From assembly GCA_033807695.1 (NCBI GenBank), contig CM066307.1, positions 434,001 through 498,000 of the forward strand: a DNA stretch of 64,000 nucleotides, in the 5' to 3' direction. Both the position numbers and the translations under genes were made by a program. Positions within the stretch are counted from its first letter, which is position 1. Each line of letters opens with the position of its first letter. Shown here in pieces: positions 1 to 10,726 of this stretch. This DNA comes from Daedaleopsis sinensis (lineage: Eukaryota > Basidiomycota > Agaricomycetes > Polyporales > Polyporaceae). The notes beneath the pieces are model-generated. The model did no database searches. It saw only the letters and a program-made list of their open reading frames with translations, and was not told the origin of the DNA.

Positions 1-1
1 A

Positions 2-2716
2 GAAGACCCCGAGAGAGCAGAGCAGATCACTACCGTTATCGAGAACAACTTCGCAGTTTTCGCAGATTCTCCGCTTACCGAACTAGAGGACGCTTCAGAA
101 GACGAGCAGGAGGACATTGAAGTTCCGGACCATCCGTTCCTGACTTCAGAATCAATTAGTAACCCAAGACCTACGCTATCGCATACCGCAGGGGCCTTCA
201 ATCTACCTAGGAACCCCCTTCCTTCCCTGCTAGCCTACGCCGCTCAGATATTACCTACGGCTCTACCACCCGTAGTACCACCTACAATCCATTCAATGGC
301 TAGCGCAGATCTATCAAAGCTACCGCTGCGTACGGAAAGGAGTGCGCCCCAATTCGATGAGGAATCCAAGGACACCGTCGAGCGGTACTTTGACGACCTT
401 GCCCGCCTCCTGAAGAAGCATAGCATCACTGATGAACAAGCTTGCAAGGCGGCGGCGGTCGACTACATACCAGCGGGAGTCGCCAAGCGATGGAAGTCCC
501 TGCCGACGTTCTCGGACACCCAGAAGACGTATGAAGAATTCAAGACGGAGGTTCTATCCTTCTACCTCGGGACGGATGCCCAGTACACCTGGACACTGCG
601 AGAATACAATGAAGTCATCGGGGAAGCCGTACGTACGGGGATATCCAGCCTCAAAACCTACATGAAGTTCTACGGCAAATTCTATCCCATCTACCGGTAC
701 TTGCATGCGAAGACCGAACCAGAGTTAACGGAGCGCGACGCGTCGACAGCCTTGCTACGGCTAGTTCCTATGCAGTACACAATGGCGGTATCCGCGCGGT
801 TAGCACACCAGGTGCCTGCCAAACACAAAGAAGAAGCTTACACGGTCGCGCAAGTCCACGAAGCAATTTCCTATTGTCTGGCGGACGGAGGCCCGTTCGG
901 TGGGATCGGAAGTTGGTCAACTGCGATGTCCGGTAACCTCGCTCAAGTCAATCCTCCGGCTCCAGCCATGGCCTCCACGGTTACGGTGAAGACTGAGCCG
1001 GATCTATCAGCCTTCAAGCGGGAAATGATCTCCATGATGAGTTCGACCATGCGCGACTTCGTGAGCCAGCAGAGGATGCAAGCCACGCAACCGCCGCAAC
1101 AAGTAGAACAATACCCTCCACCGTCACAACCTCCCCAGGGAAGGTACCAGCAGCAGCAAGGGGGCCTATACGGACATAATCCACCCGCTAATGACGAATG
1201 TATCTACTGTGGTCTGCCGGGATGCCGGTTGAAGACGTGCCCGAAAGTCGCAGAAGACATGACGGCGGGACTCATCCGGAAGGACATATACAACAAAATC
1301 ATCCTACCAGGAGGCGGCGTGATCCCTCGTAGTCTGCCGGGGAACTGTATGTGCGATAGAGTCAATGCATGGCATGAAAAGAACCCAAACCAACGAGCGC
1401 GAGGAACCATGAGCAACATCTATCAGTTCGAGATGCAGGAAGACGAGCGCACCTTGGAAGAGGAATTAGAAGTTCTCATGCACAAAGCCAACATGGTTAA
1501 AGAGCGCATGAACACTCGCTCGGGGCGGCAGGTTTTTGATGGAGTCGAGCTAGAGACGCGGCCTCGACGTATTACGCGCAACTCGGAGAAAGGGAGAGAC
1601 GACGCGCGGGCAGGGACACCCGTGCGTGATCAGCCGCCTCACCAGCCGACGAGAGATAAGGGGAAGGAGAAGGAGAAGGAGAAGCACGTTACCTGGGACA
1701 CGAGGGCAAAGGAGCCTGAAGAGACCTTCCATCCTTATGCACCGACTGGGGTACCCAGAGGCCAGGAACAGCCAAGGAAGGACGAAGCACCGGTCAGACG
1801 GACCGCAGCGATTGTCGATTCGACCGCAGAGGAAAGAGTCTTCAACCGAAGCTTCGGAGACAGCCAGAGCATCACGGTGTCACCAGCCGAGCTACTCAGT
1901 ATTTCTCCGGGGCTCCGGAAACGAGTGCATGAGGCCACAGCGCTCAGGCGAACGCAAGTCAGAGACGAGCAACTGCAGGAAGTGACCAACCGGGAAGGCG
2001 AGCGGCCTCGGAACAAGGTGCTAGTGACCGAAGTCGCCGAAGACGAAGACTTCCCGGAAGACAACCTCCAGACAGCCGGAAGTTCATCCTCAGCGTCCGA
2101 AAGACCGACACTTGGTTCCTTTGCATTCGTAGACCTGGACTATGAAGGCAGCGATGACGAGGAAGAAGGGCCAAAGTTGCACAACGCACCGTATATAGCT
2201 CCGGGACAGGGCTATCCTGCGAGCAGTCGGCGGAAGTCAACCATCGTAGCCTCGGAATCGGAGAAGCTGAGGTCGCCGTTCACCTGGGTAGCTCGAACGG
2301 ACACGCCGTCAGAGTGTACACTCGACGATGGGTCCCAGATAGTTGGTATTAACGACCAAGTCGCTTATGCGTTGAAGATCCCCTACGATCCTACCAAGCG
2401 AAGGAGGATGATCAGCGCGAATGGGACGGTCGACATGACACTCGGTCTAGCAAAGAACGTACCTGTGGAATTAGGTGGCGGGATTGTGGTCTACCTCCAG
2501 ATGCATGTCGTGAAGGCAGCGCCCTACCAGATCCTCCTAGGAAGGCCGTTCATGACGGTGATGCGTGCGAGGTCGAGCAACTCCATGGATGGACAGCTAT
2601 CAATTACCGTCACTTGCCCTAACTCGAACCGCGAGTTGACACTGCCGACCTACGCGCATGGAGACTCTCCGAGCTATGGGCTCAAAGTAGAGGGTTTTCG
2701 GACTTCGAGGATCTGA
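2..2716 (+). CDS. Gag-protease polyprotein, 5' partial
   Basis: The frame is open from base 2, so the true start is left of the window and the ATG at 296 is internal. Counted from that ATG, a retrotransposon Gag-like region covers about residues 1-300. A zinc-knuckle-like cluster CIYCGLPGCRLKTC starts at residue 302. A highly charged Glu/Lys/Arg linker follows to about 650. A retropepsin-like domain covers about 670-790 and ends with the ILLGRPF segment typical of retroelement proteases. The catalytic triplet reads D-D-G (677-679) where Asp-Ser/Thr-Gly is expected, so protease activity is doubtful. The stop TGA at 2714-2716 overlaps the ATG of the next frame (TGATG). Gag packages the element RNA; the protease would process the polyproteins. 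Confidence 0.85.
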   Translation, partial: EDPERAEQITTVIENNFAVFADSPLTELEDASEDEQEDIEVPDHPFLTSESISNPRPTLSHTAGAFNLPRNPLPSLLAYAAQILPTALPPVVPPTIHSMASADLSKLPLRTERSAPQFDEESKDTVERYFDDLARLLKKHSITDEQACKAAAVDYIPAGVAKRWKSLPTFSDTQKTYEEFKTEVLSFYLGTDAQYTWTLREYNEVIGEAVRTGISSLKTYMKFYGKFYPIYRYLHAKTEPELTERDASTALLRLVPMQYTMAVSARLAHQVPAKHKEEAYTVAQVHEAISYCLADGGPFGGIGSWSTAMSGNLAQVNPPAPAMASTVTVKTEPDLSAFKREMISMMSSTMRDFVSQQRMQATQPPQQVEQYPPPSQPPQGRYQQQQGGLYGHNPPANDECIYCGLPGCRLKTCPKVAEDMTAGLIRKDIYNKIILPGGGVIPRSLPGNCMCDRVNAWHEKNPNQRARGTMSNIYQFEMQEDERTLEEELEVLMHKANMVKERMNTRSGRQVFDGVELETRPRRITRNSEKGRDDARAGTPVRDQPPHQPTRDKGKEKEKEKHVTWDTRAKEPEETFHPYAPTGVPRGQEQPRKDEAPVRRTAAIVDSTAEERVFNRSFGDSQSITVSPAELLSISPGLRKRVHEATALRRTQVRDEQLQEVTNREGERPRNKVLVTEVAEDEDFPEDNLQTAGSSSSASERPTLGSFAFVDLDYEGSDDEEEGPKLHNAPYIAPGQGYPASSRRKSTIVASESEKLRSPFTWVARTDTPSECTLDDGSQIVGINDQVAYALKIPYDPTKRRRMISANGTVDMTLGLAKNVPVELGGGIVVYLQMHVVKAAPYQILLGRPFMTVMRARSSNSMDGQLSITVTCPNSNRELTLPTYAHGDSPSYGLKVEGFRTSRI

Positions 2717-5700
2717 TGAATAGTCAGGGAGAGGTCGCTCTCGTCCTCCACTATGACGCAAGAACGGGTCAAGTTTTCACGACGGCGTACAAGGACTTAG
2801 AAAACCTAGAAAACTCCACAATTCAGTCAGCATATCTATCGGCCTGTGATGACTCCAAGACAAAGCAGAAAATCAAAACCATGTTCTCGAAAGCATCGAA
2901 CCAGGAATCGGAAGGGGATAGAATGCGGAGTCGAAAACCACAGCGCGAAGTCGACCGAGCCCTCTTCCGAGGACGAGCACTCCCAGTATACGCTACGAAA
3001 ACCAGAGGCAGAAGAGCAGTCAGAATCCGGTCCAGGTCCAGCGAGGCAGCAAGAGTGAGCGAGAAAACCGGGACGAGCGAGCGAGAACAGGAGACGGAAG
3101 GCGAGCAACTTCCAGAGGATGACGAGCGGCAAGCAGCCACCGAGGACCCCGAGAGCGTACGCAGCTACGTCAAGTCGAAGAAGAAGTACAAGCCAGTGGA
3201 TAAGAAAGTGTGACCAGTGATTGGGGAGCTTCCAAAGCAGTACAGGATTGTACGGGAGATAATCGGCGACCCTCTTGAAGGAATGAAGCCGCTTGACCTC
3301 AAGCCGAAGGCTTTTGAACCAACCGGGCGGTACACAGCCGAACGACGCGACAAGCTCCACAAAGTCAATGCTCACCTATCGGAAGAAGAGCTAGCGTTGC
3401 TAGACGACATGATGTGCAAGCAGGAGCAGGGTTTCACTTGGGAAGACAGCGAGTGTGGCCACTTTAGGACGGACATGTTCCCACCAGTGAAGTTTGTGGT
3501 CGTGCCTCACACTCCGTGGATTGAAACAAATTTCCCCATTCCACCCGGAACCTACCGACAAATCTGTGAGATCATGAAGAAGAAAATAGAATTAGGCGTA
3601 TACGAACCGTCAAATGCGTCCTACCAATCCCGATGGTTCTGTGTATTGAAAAAGGATGGCAGTCTGAGGATCGTCCATAGTCTGGAGCCGCTCTACAGAG
3701 TCTCTATTCAACACAGCGGTGTACCGCCGATACCAGACCACATGGCGGAACGCTTCGCAGGGCGTGCGTGCGGGACAACCTTGGATCTGTACGTTGGATA
3801 CGACGAGAGGATTCTGGACGAAGAGTCGCGCGACCTCACGACCTTCCAAACGCCTTTCGGAGCCATGCAATTGACAACACTACCAATGGGATGGACAAAT
3901 TCAGTACTCATCTTCCATGACGACGTGACCTACATCTTGCAGCCTGAGATTCCGGACACGACAATACCCTACATCGACGACATACCTGTCATTGGACCGG
4001 AGTCTTCCTACAAACGGGAAGATGGTTCTTTCGAGTGTATGAAGGAGAATCCAGGCATCCGGAGGTACATCTGGGAGCACATGCAAGACGTCAACAGGAT
4101 TGTACAGCGGATGAAACATGCGGGAGGTACCTTCTCGGACAAGAAGTTCGTCTGCGCGGCGCGCGACTTCGTAGCGGTGGGACATCGGTGCACACCGGAA
4201 GGCCGCCTTCCAGAGAGAGGTTGCGTGGATGCGGTACTCAAATGGGGACCGTGCAAGAACATTTCCGAAGTGCGGTCTTTCCTGGGAATTGTAGGCGTTG
4301 GAAGGATCTTCATCAAGAACTTCGGGAAGAAGGCCGCACCATTAGTCAAGCTCACGCGGAAGGACGTACCGTTCGAATGGGGAGAGGAACAGGACAAGGC
4401 CATGGAAGATCTGAAGACGGCATTAGTGGAATCCACGGCCTTGAAGGCGATCAACTACGAGTCGAAGGCCCCGGTAATTCTAGCTGTGGACACCTCTTAT
4501 ATCGCGGTCGGCTACCAGCTGTGTCAAGAGGATCCTGAAGACCCGCGGAAACGATACTACAACCGCTTTGGATCCATTACCTTGAACGAAAGGGAAGCCA
4601 GATTCTCGCAACCGAAGCTCGAGCTATATGGTCTGTACCGAGCATTGAAGGTGCTCCGCTTTTGGCTGGTCGGCGTACGGAACCTAGTAGTAGAGATGGA
4701 TGCGACATCTACGAAAGCCATGATCCAGAATCCGGATGTCGCGCCAAATGCAGTCATGAATAGGTGGATCATCAGCATCAATATGTTCCACTTCGAGATG
4801 CGGCACGTACCTGGGATCTCCCATGGACCGGACGGACTCAGCCGACGACCTGCGCAGCCTGAAGACGAACCAGAAGAAGCAGACAACGGAGAATTCGATG
4901 ACTGGGTGGACAACATGTATGGCTTTACACACCTCATAAATCCACCTCCACACCTAGGAGACGCTCCTCTACAACACGAGGTTGTGCGGAAAACGAGCAA
5001 CTTCAAGACGGAAGCGATGGACTTCAGTGTGCTCATGCAGCAGACAAGCGGGACGGCGGGCAAGCTACCGGACATTCCAGAAATTGACTACGCAATCATA
5101 CCGCGCACGGAGGTTGCCCAGAAGTTTGACCAGAGAATAGCGAACATCTACGAATTTCTGTGCACCAAGAGAAGACCGAAGCTGGTTCAGAAGGAGCTCG
5201 ATGTGTTCGTCAAATACGCAGGACAATTCTTCGTGAAGGACGGCCGACTATAGAAGATAGCGAAGAACGGGAACCACAGGAGAGTACTACCCCCAGATCT
5301 ACGAGCGAAAGCGTTCGTGAGCATGCACGACTTCATAGGACACAGAGGCGTACAGGCGACAATCTCCTTCGTGGCCGAACAGTTCTGGTGGCCAGAAATG
5401 AAGGCGGATGTCGCCTGGTATGTGAGAAGCTGCCACCAATGTCAAATTCGACAAACTACGCGGATCTACATACCACCTTCAGTTTCCTATCCTGCGGCGC
5501 CCTTCGTACGAGTTCACGTCGACTCTATGGACATGCCTGGCTCGTACAAGCACTTCTTCCATGCGAGGTGTGCAACCACAAGTTATGCTGAAGGACGGGC
5601 AAGTACAGTCCAAACAGCGAAGGCGGTCGGCGACTGGATCTATCAAGACCTGTTGTGCAGGTGGGGAGCACTTTCGGAGATCGTTTCAGACAACGGAAGT

Positions 5701-6486
5701 CCGTGGGTTGCAGCGTTGGAGTACCTGGCAAAGCAATATCACGTCAAGCACATACGGATCTCAGGATACAACTCACAAGCGAACGGAATCGTCGAGCGGC
5801 CTCATTTCCACGTCCGGGATGCGCTCTTCAAAGCATGCAAAGGTGATACGACGCAATGGGTGGCGCGAGTGTATTCAGTACTCTGGGCGGACCGAATCAC
5901 AGTACGCAGGAGACTAGGGTGTTCACCCTACTACGCGGTAACTGGGACGGAGCCAATCCTGCCCATGGACATCACAGAGGCCACGTACCTGTTGCCTGTA
6001 CCAACGAAGCTCGTGTCCACAACGGAATTGATCACCAACAGGGCGATGGCCTTGCAGAAAAGACCGGAAGACATAGCGCGGTTGCGGTCAACCGTCTACC
6101 GAACACGCATGCAAGCTGCGGAGCTATTCGAGGAGGAACACAGCGCAACCATTCGGGACTTCAACTTCCAGCGAGGGAGGCTGGTTCTGATGCGGAACAC
6201 GGCAATTGAGAAGTCGCTCAACAGGAAGATGAGACCACATTACCTAGGCCCTCTGGTAGTGATATCGCGCAACAGAGGCGGCGCGTACATCATTGCAGAA
6301 CTAGACGGGACCGTCTTCGATCGACCCATAGCGGCCTTCAGAATCATCCCCTACCTAGCGCGTGAGGACCCAATCAACTTCAACATTGAGGAACTGGACG
6401 CACCACAGAGCCGACTGCAAGAATTAGAAAACACAACGGAAAACTACGAAGAGGAAGGATTAGCAGACGACGAGGAACACGGCTAA
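2716..6486 (+). pseudogene. Pol: reverse transcriptase, RNase H and integrase, broken by two stop codons
   Basis: One continuous frame from the ATG at 2716 to the stop at 6484-6486, interrupted by TGA 3211-3213 and TAG 5251-5253. N-terminal 165 codons are a charged linker. Reverse transcriptase lies about 3217-4350, with the YIDD active-site box at 3970-3981. RNase H follows to about 4850, with AVDTS and VEMDAT acidic motifs and a HVPG...D ending. Integrase, about 5300-6400, has an HHCC zinc motif (HDFIGHRG ... CHQC), the DDE triad (VDSMD, SDNGSPW, NGIVERP) and a GPY/F-like RPHYLGPL segment. Both stops can arise by one transition each, which suggests a recently inactivated copy. Expression after gag may use the overlapping TGATG for stop-restart. 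The stops would separate reverse transcriptase-RNase H from integrase. Confidence 0.9.
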
Positions 6487-6517
6487 CACTCACGTTGACG
6501 AGGACGTCAAATAGAAA

Positions 6518-6531
6518 AAGTGGGGGGGAGG
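6518..6531 (+). other. Upstream copy of the polypurine tract
   Basis: AAGTGGGGGGGAGG, 32 bases after the pol stop codon. The identical 14 bases recur at 10727-10740 immediately before the LTR. The sequence that follows here (AAGTCGCC) does not begin an LTR. It could be a relic of the original pol/LTR border from before the antisense module was gained, or an internal polypurine tract priming a second plus strand. Confidence 0.55.
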
Positions 6532-6933
6532 AAGTCGCCTGACTACGGAAGTCAATTCCTCTACAGGCCGAAGAGCGCTTCAAGAGGCGCTTCGCTCGTC
6601 GGTCATCTCGGAGATCACACAAGAAGAAGAGCAGAAGGCGATGCGATACATTCGGGATACTAGATACAGTACAGATCAAGAAGGACAACGGAAGCTGAGC
6701 GTGACGGGATACAGGAAAGAAAACCAGGAGACATTACAAAGCCCAGAGCAACAGGAGGGAGAGGGAGAGACTAGTCCGCGGGAGACAGAGACGAGCAACG
6801 GAGATATATGCGAAAACAGAAAAACGAGACAGCGCGAGCCGCGCGACGACAGGACGAGATGACGACCAAGAAGGAGACGACAAGAAAAGCTGAAAACGAG
6901 AAGTCCGTGGACGCGCGCGCGTCGAAGAAGTCC
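6532..6933. other. Spacer between pol and the antisense genes
   Basis: Purine-rich on the + strand. A short + frame (about 6598-6862) is rich in Glu, Arg, Thr and Gln and has no recognised domain. It probably holds the 3' untranslated region of the antisense gene ending at 6934. No gene supported. Confidence 0.4.
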
Positions 6934-9196
6934 CTACTCGGCATTGTGGAGAAGCTCGAGGAGGTCCTCACGATACCCATTGGACGCCACCAAGTCCTTG
7001 AAGGTCCGCACATTGTCGCACCCTTCGATCTTCACGCCAAACTCGAGCTGGGCCTGTCGAGTCTCGCGGCGGGAAAGCTGCCGAATGGACACTAAGTTCT
7101 CGACGATGCGCGCGCGTGCGAGGCTGACCTGCGAGCGAAGATGGTTGACCTCCGCGACGACCTCCGGCGAGAAGCTGACTGGCTCCGGCGACTTGCGCTT
7201 GGAAGACGAGGACTTGATCGAGATCTTGAGGGGTGTCGCCGGTTGGGAAGCCGACTTGGAGGGGCTCAGCTTCTCCTTCTTGACGCTACCAGAAGCGCGA
7301 GACGAACGAGGAGGCGGCGTAGAGTCGTCGGGTTCGGCCTGGCTGTTGCCATAGTCCTTGAGCAGGCGGCCCTTCTCGTCGAGCGAAGGATAACGCGTAG
7401 GACCCTCAGGGTACGGGTAGACGGGGGTGTCCTTCCGGATGGTCTTCGGACGAAGACGCTCTTGGAGCGCGGCCTTGTCGACGGAGAGGAATTTGTGCGA
7501 GTTCCGCTCGAATTGGCGGACGAAGTCGATGGCGAGGAGACGGTCGGCGGGCGGCAGCTGCGAGGGTTCCCGGAAGAAAAACCCTACGCCATTGTACATT
7601 GCGCTGATGCGGGCGTGCACTAGAAAGAAGACGAGAAGTCAGCAAGAAGACCGATGAACAAGGGGAAAGGAACTGACCCTTGACCGTTCCCTGGACACTC
7701 AGATGGTCGTACGCGCAAGAGAAGCTCTTTCCCTTCTTCTTGCAGAAGTTGCAGTGGAATGCGGAAGGGTCCGGACGTTTGCAGGTGACCCCGGCGCGAC
7801 GGCACTCGTCGCAGTCGCCCTCGATCTGCACGGCGCTGGACAACTCCACGGAAGCTTGGCGAGTGGAAGGAGGCTTCTTGTCGCGCTTCTTGACCCTAGG
7901 CGACAACTCGACGACGGGAGGCGGACGTTTGCGGGGCGAGGTACGGGACTTCTTCTTAGGAGGCTCCTCCTCCTCGAGTTGGTCGACTTCCTCTTTGCCT
8001 TCATCGTCGACCTCGCCCTCAGCATCGTGGTCGGAATCGTCCTCGGTCGGGGAAACAGCCTTACGCTTTCCCTTGTCGACGGGCTTCTTGGGCGGCTCGC
8101 TCTCATCGGTGCTGAAGAAGAGGGGTGTCTTCTTCCTCTTCAGCGGCAGTTGGGACAGCGGAGGCGGAGGTGGATGGTTAGGCGAAAAGGGAGAGTGTGT
8201 GCGGAAACGACGAGGAGAGTCGCGCTGGGCAGCGTCGGCCAGAGGCTCGTCGTCGGAAGCTTCCTCCTCGGGAACGTACTCGGCACCAGTGACCATCACA
8301 GCCAGGAAGGCGTCGCCCGGAAGTGCATCGGGGTCAGACGAAGGCGCGGTCGACGAGGAAGTGGGGCGCGTGACGAGCAACTTCGTGAGACGCTTCTTGT
8401 CGAGGACCGGGACATAACGCATGCCGGACAACAAAGGCAGGAACTGGTCGACGCAAGTGTCGATGGCTTCACGAGAGGCGCGCATGTCGGGCGGGTAGTC
8501 GGCGACCTCCATCCAGCGCGGCTGTATGATCTCGTGGTACCAGTTCACTGCAAGGAAGAGCGGACTTAGTCAAGCAAGAGTGAGGACGAATAACGGAAGG
8601 ACTTACGCTCGAAGAACCCAAGCCGAAGGCGGTGAGCCTGGAAGGCGATGTCAATATCCAGCGGAGAGTCCGTGACGGTGCTCGAAACCGCAAACAGTCG
8701 CAACCGGCGAGAAGTTAGTGCGTACGCGCGAAGGAATTCCGAGACCAGGGAGGGCGGCGCGTAAAACTCGAATGTTGGGAGCGCGGCAAGGAGGAGGGGA
8801 TCCAGATACCAGTTCCACTCCGGGACGAGACGGTGCTGCGAAAAAGCAATGTGTCAGCAAGGCAGGACTTGGAAGGCCGGGACGGCGTACCAGGGCCATG
8901 ACGATACGCGCAAACATGGCCTTGAACATGCCATACGAGAACGTATCGAGCTGGTCGTCGGTGTACTCTTCCAGGATCGCCCGGAAGTCGCTAATCGTCA
9001 GCGGAGCGGCGTCCTGATCGCAAAGCTCGTCAGGCGTAGTAGGAACGGGCTCCTCGCAGCCAAGACGATCGGATTCACGCGTGAACTGCAACAGGAGCCA
9101 CTTGAACAGCTCCTTGGGGATCGGTCGACAAGGAGCATCGGAAGACGAGCGCGTGGCGGCAACGTTGGAAGTCGAGCGACGGTTGGAGGCGGACAT
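6934..9196 (-). CDS. Antisense cargo protein with Zn2Cys6-like cluster, 696 aa
   Basis: Exons (minus strand): 9196-8891, 8835-8607, 8547-7678, 7619-6934. Introns are 55, 59 and 58 nt, all GT-AG, and the frame is kept throughout. The first 180 residues are a mostly helical, Trp/Leu-rich region (EWNWYLDPLLLAALPTFEFY). Residues 280-420 are very acidic and basic with several nuclear-localisation-like runs (PPKKKSRTSPRKR). Residues 424-456 hold six cysteines spaced C-x2-C-x6-C-x9-C-x2-C-x8-C, which fits the fungal Zn2Cys6 binuclear cluster rule although the usual Lys/Arg pattern is weak. A basic, Ser-rich stretch and a coiled-coil-like helix end the protein. A nuclear, possibly DNA- or RNA-binding role is inferred; no function is established. 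It lies head-to-tail with two further antisense genes inside the retrotransposon. Confidence 0.8.
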
Positions 9197-9369
9197 GGTG
9201 GGCGATGTACGAGAAGACGAGAGGAGAACGCGCGAAGGCGGACAACAAGAAGGCCAAAACGTTTATTAAGGGCGACAGGCAGAAGAACGTGAAGGGAACG
9301 GTGAAGTACAACGTCCAAATGCGGTAATCTAAGCGCTCTCCGCGTGACGGCGATCGAGGGCGGCCTCAA

Positions 9370-10024
9370 TCAGTCGCTCATCAAAGGAATAGAACCGAAG
9401 ACTTCATCCTCGTCTGACAGAGAGGACAGCGACCTTTCCAGCTTCTTGATGGCCGCGTGGAGGGCGGACTGCTCAATGCGGACCTCGCGCAGTTCAGCGG
9501 CCACCAATTCCAGACGCGCGAGTACTTCCGAAAAATGAACGCGGTACCGGTCATCGCGCGCCAGGTCGCGCATGACCTCCAGGAGTTGAAGTTCGTGTTG
9601 CAGAGTGGCGTGCACTGAGTCCAGGAAGTGGAGGCGGTACGGAAGGCGGTGCGTCTGGACCAGGTCGACAAGGAACGCCTCAAGGCTGTTAGAGAAGAAA
9701 CACTGGTCGATGGCGATGGACACGCGGGCATGTAGGTCGGAAACGCCGACGAGAAGGCCGTCATGAAGCATGCTCCAACCATACTGGGAAGGTGTCAATC
9801 AAGCGCGAGAAGCATCAGACCGAGAAGCTCACCAAAAGTTGTCCTAAATGGGAAAGCGCGTGTTCATACACAACGCGGGGACAGCCGTGGTCGACGGATA
9901 CCGTCTCGAAGAACTCGATTTGCTCAACAATGTGCGCACGAAGCGGGGAGAGGAGTTCAAGGGCCAACTCGCGGTGCGAGCTGACTTGGAGGGCGAGCGT
10001 ACGTGGGAGGACGGTCGACGACAT
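9370..10024 (-). CDS. Antisense cargo protein 2, 201 aa
   Basis: Two exons, 10024-9833 (64 codons) and 9783-9370, joined in phase 0 across a 49 nt GT-AG intron (GTGAGC...CCCAG). A TATAAA box on the minus strand at 10072-10067 lies 43-48 bases upstream of the ATG, which supports this start. No family recognised. The protein is helix-rich with Leu/Glu/Arg heptad-like spacing (about residues 110-190), which suggests a coiled coil or a partner of the neighbouring cargo proteins. It has no signal peptide or membrane segment. It is transcribed in the same direction as the genes on either side, opposite to gag-pol. Confidence 0.7.
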
Positions 10025-10066
10025 GATGAATGGAAGTTGATGAACTTCGAAGGCAGTTACAGCGGC

Positions 10067-10072
10067 TTTATA
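10067..10072 (-). promoter_or_regulatory. TATA box of antisense gene 2
   Basis: TATAAA on the minus strand, 43-48 bases before the ATG at 10024. Confidence 0.5.
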
Positions 10073-10086
10073 CGAGACGCGGCTAC

Positions 10087-10656
10087 TCAAAAGTGGATGT
10101 CCTCTCGGAGGCTGGCAAACTCCTGATCTATCTCCTCCATTTCCTTTTCGACCTTCCGGATCCGGGCATCAACCAGAATAGACTCCGTGATCAGGGATCC
10201 TCCAGCGCGGTTGAGGACGCGGCACGCGCAGAGTTGCTTCCGGAGCCGCTGCTGACAGGCAATGCGACGGGCATCGAGGTCGGCCCGACGAGCGCATCGA
10301 CGGGACCGGGCGACAAGCTCTTGGAAAAGGAAGAGCTGACGGTCAGCCAAGGCCGGCCAGCCCTCGGTGATCGTATTCTCGGTCCGTTTCACGAAGTCCG
10401 TGGCAACCTCGCCATCGTCCCCCAAGGTGATCAAAGTGTCCTGCCATGAAGGCGGTCAGCCACGAAGACGAGGACTACACGCGGAAGGAGAACGACGTAC
10501 CACCAGTTCAGCGATATGGTCGTAGGAATTGTAGATGATTCCAACATCCTCTTCAGTACGAGCGGCAGCGAGAGCTTCGAACTCAGAGATCGCAACTTCA
10601 AGCTGACGGACAGTCTCCGTGAGGATGGGAACGCTGAGGAAGATGAAGGCAGACAT
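10087..10656 (-). CDS. Antisense cargo protein 1, 169 aa
   Basis: Exons 10656-10501 (52 codons) and 10440-10087, phase 0, with a 60 nt intron (GTACGT...GGCAG). It begins 71 bases inside the polypurine tract that borders the 3' LTR. A strong minus-strand TATA box (10699-10690) precedes it. The product is a small helical protein rich in Glu, Arg and Leu with a likely C-terminal coiled coil (about residues 135-165). It also has a cluster of Arg and Cys around 98-122. No recognised domain and no convincing signal peptide. Same orientation as cargo genes 2 and 3, which suggests a set of co-inherited genes with separate promoters rather than an operon. Confidence 0.7.
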
Positions 10657-10689
10657 TGCGAAGGATGAAAATCGAGGACGGAATGAGGG

Positions 10690-10699
10690 TTTTTATATA
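10690..10699 (-). promoter_or_regulatory. TATA box of antisense gene 1
   Basis: TATATAAAAA on the minus strand, 34-43 bases upstream of the ATG at 10656 and only 28 bases from the polypurine tract. It shows that the antisense strand has its own promoter inside the element. Confidence 0.6.
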
Positions 10700-10726
10700 C
10701 GCGCAAACCGGGGACGGTTCGAATGC

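Noticed and set aside
6518..6531. This polypurine tract as the true 3' LTR border
   Set aside because: The following bases do not start with TG and have no matching terminal repeat, whereas the second tract at 10727 is followed by TGATG and a well-supported LTR end.
7703..8569. Long + strand open frame (288 codons)
   Set aside because: It is the reverse of the GC-biased third exon of the antisense 696-aa gene. It has no plausible composition of its own and the minus-strand model is spliced cleanly.
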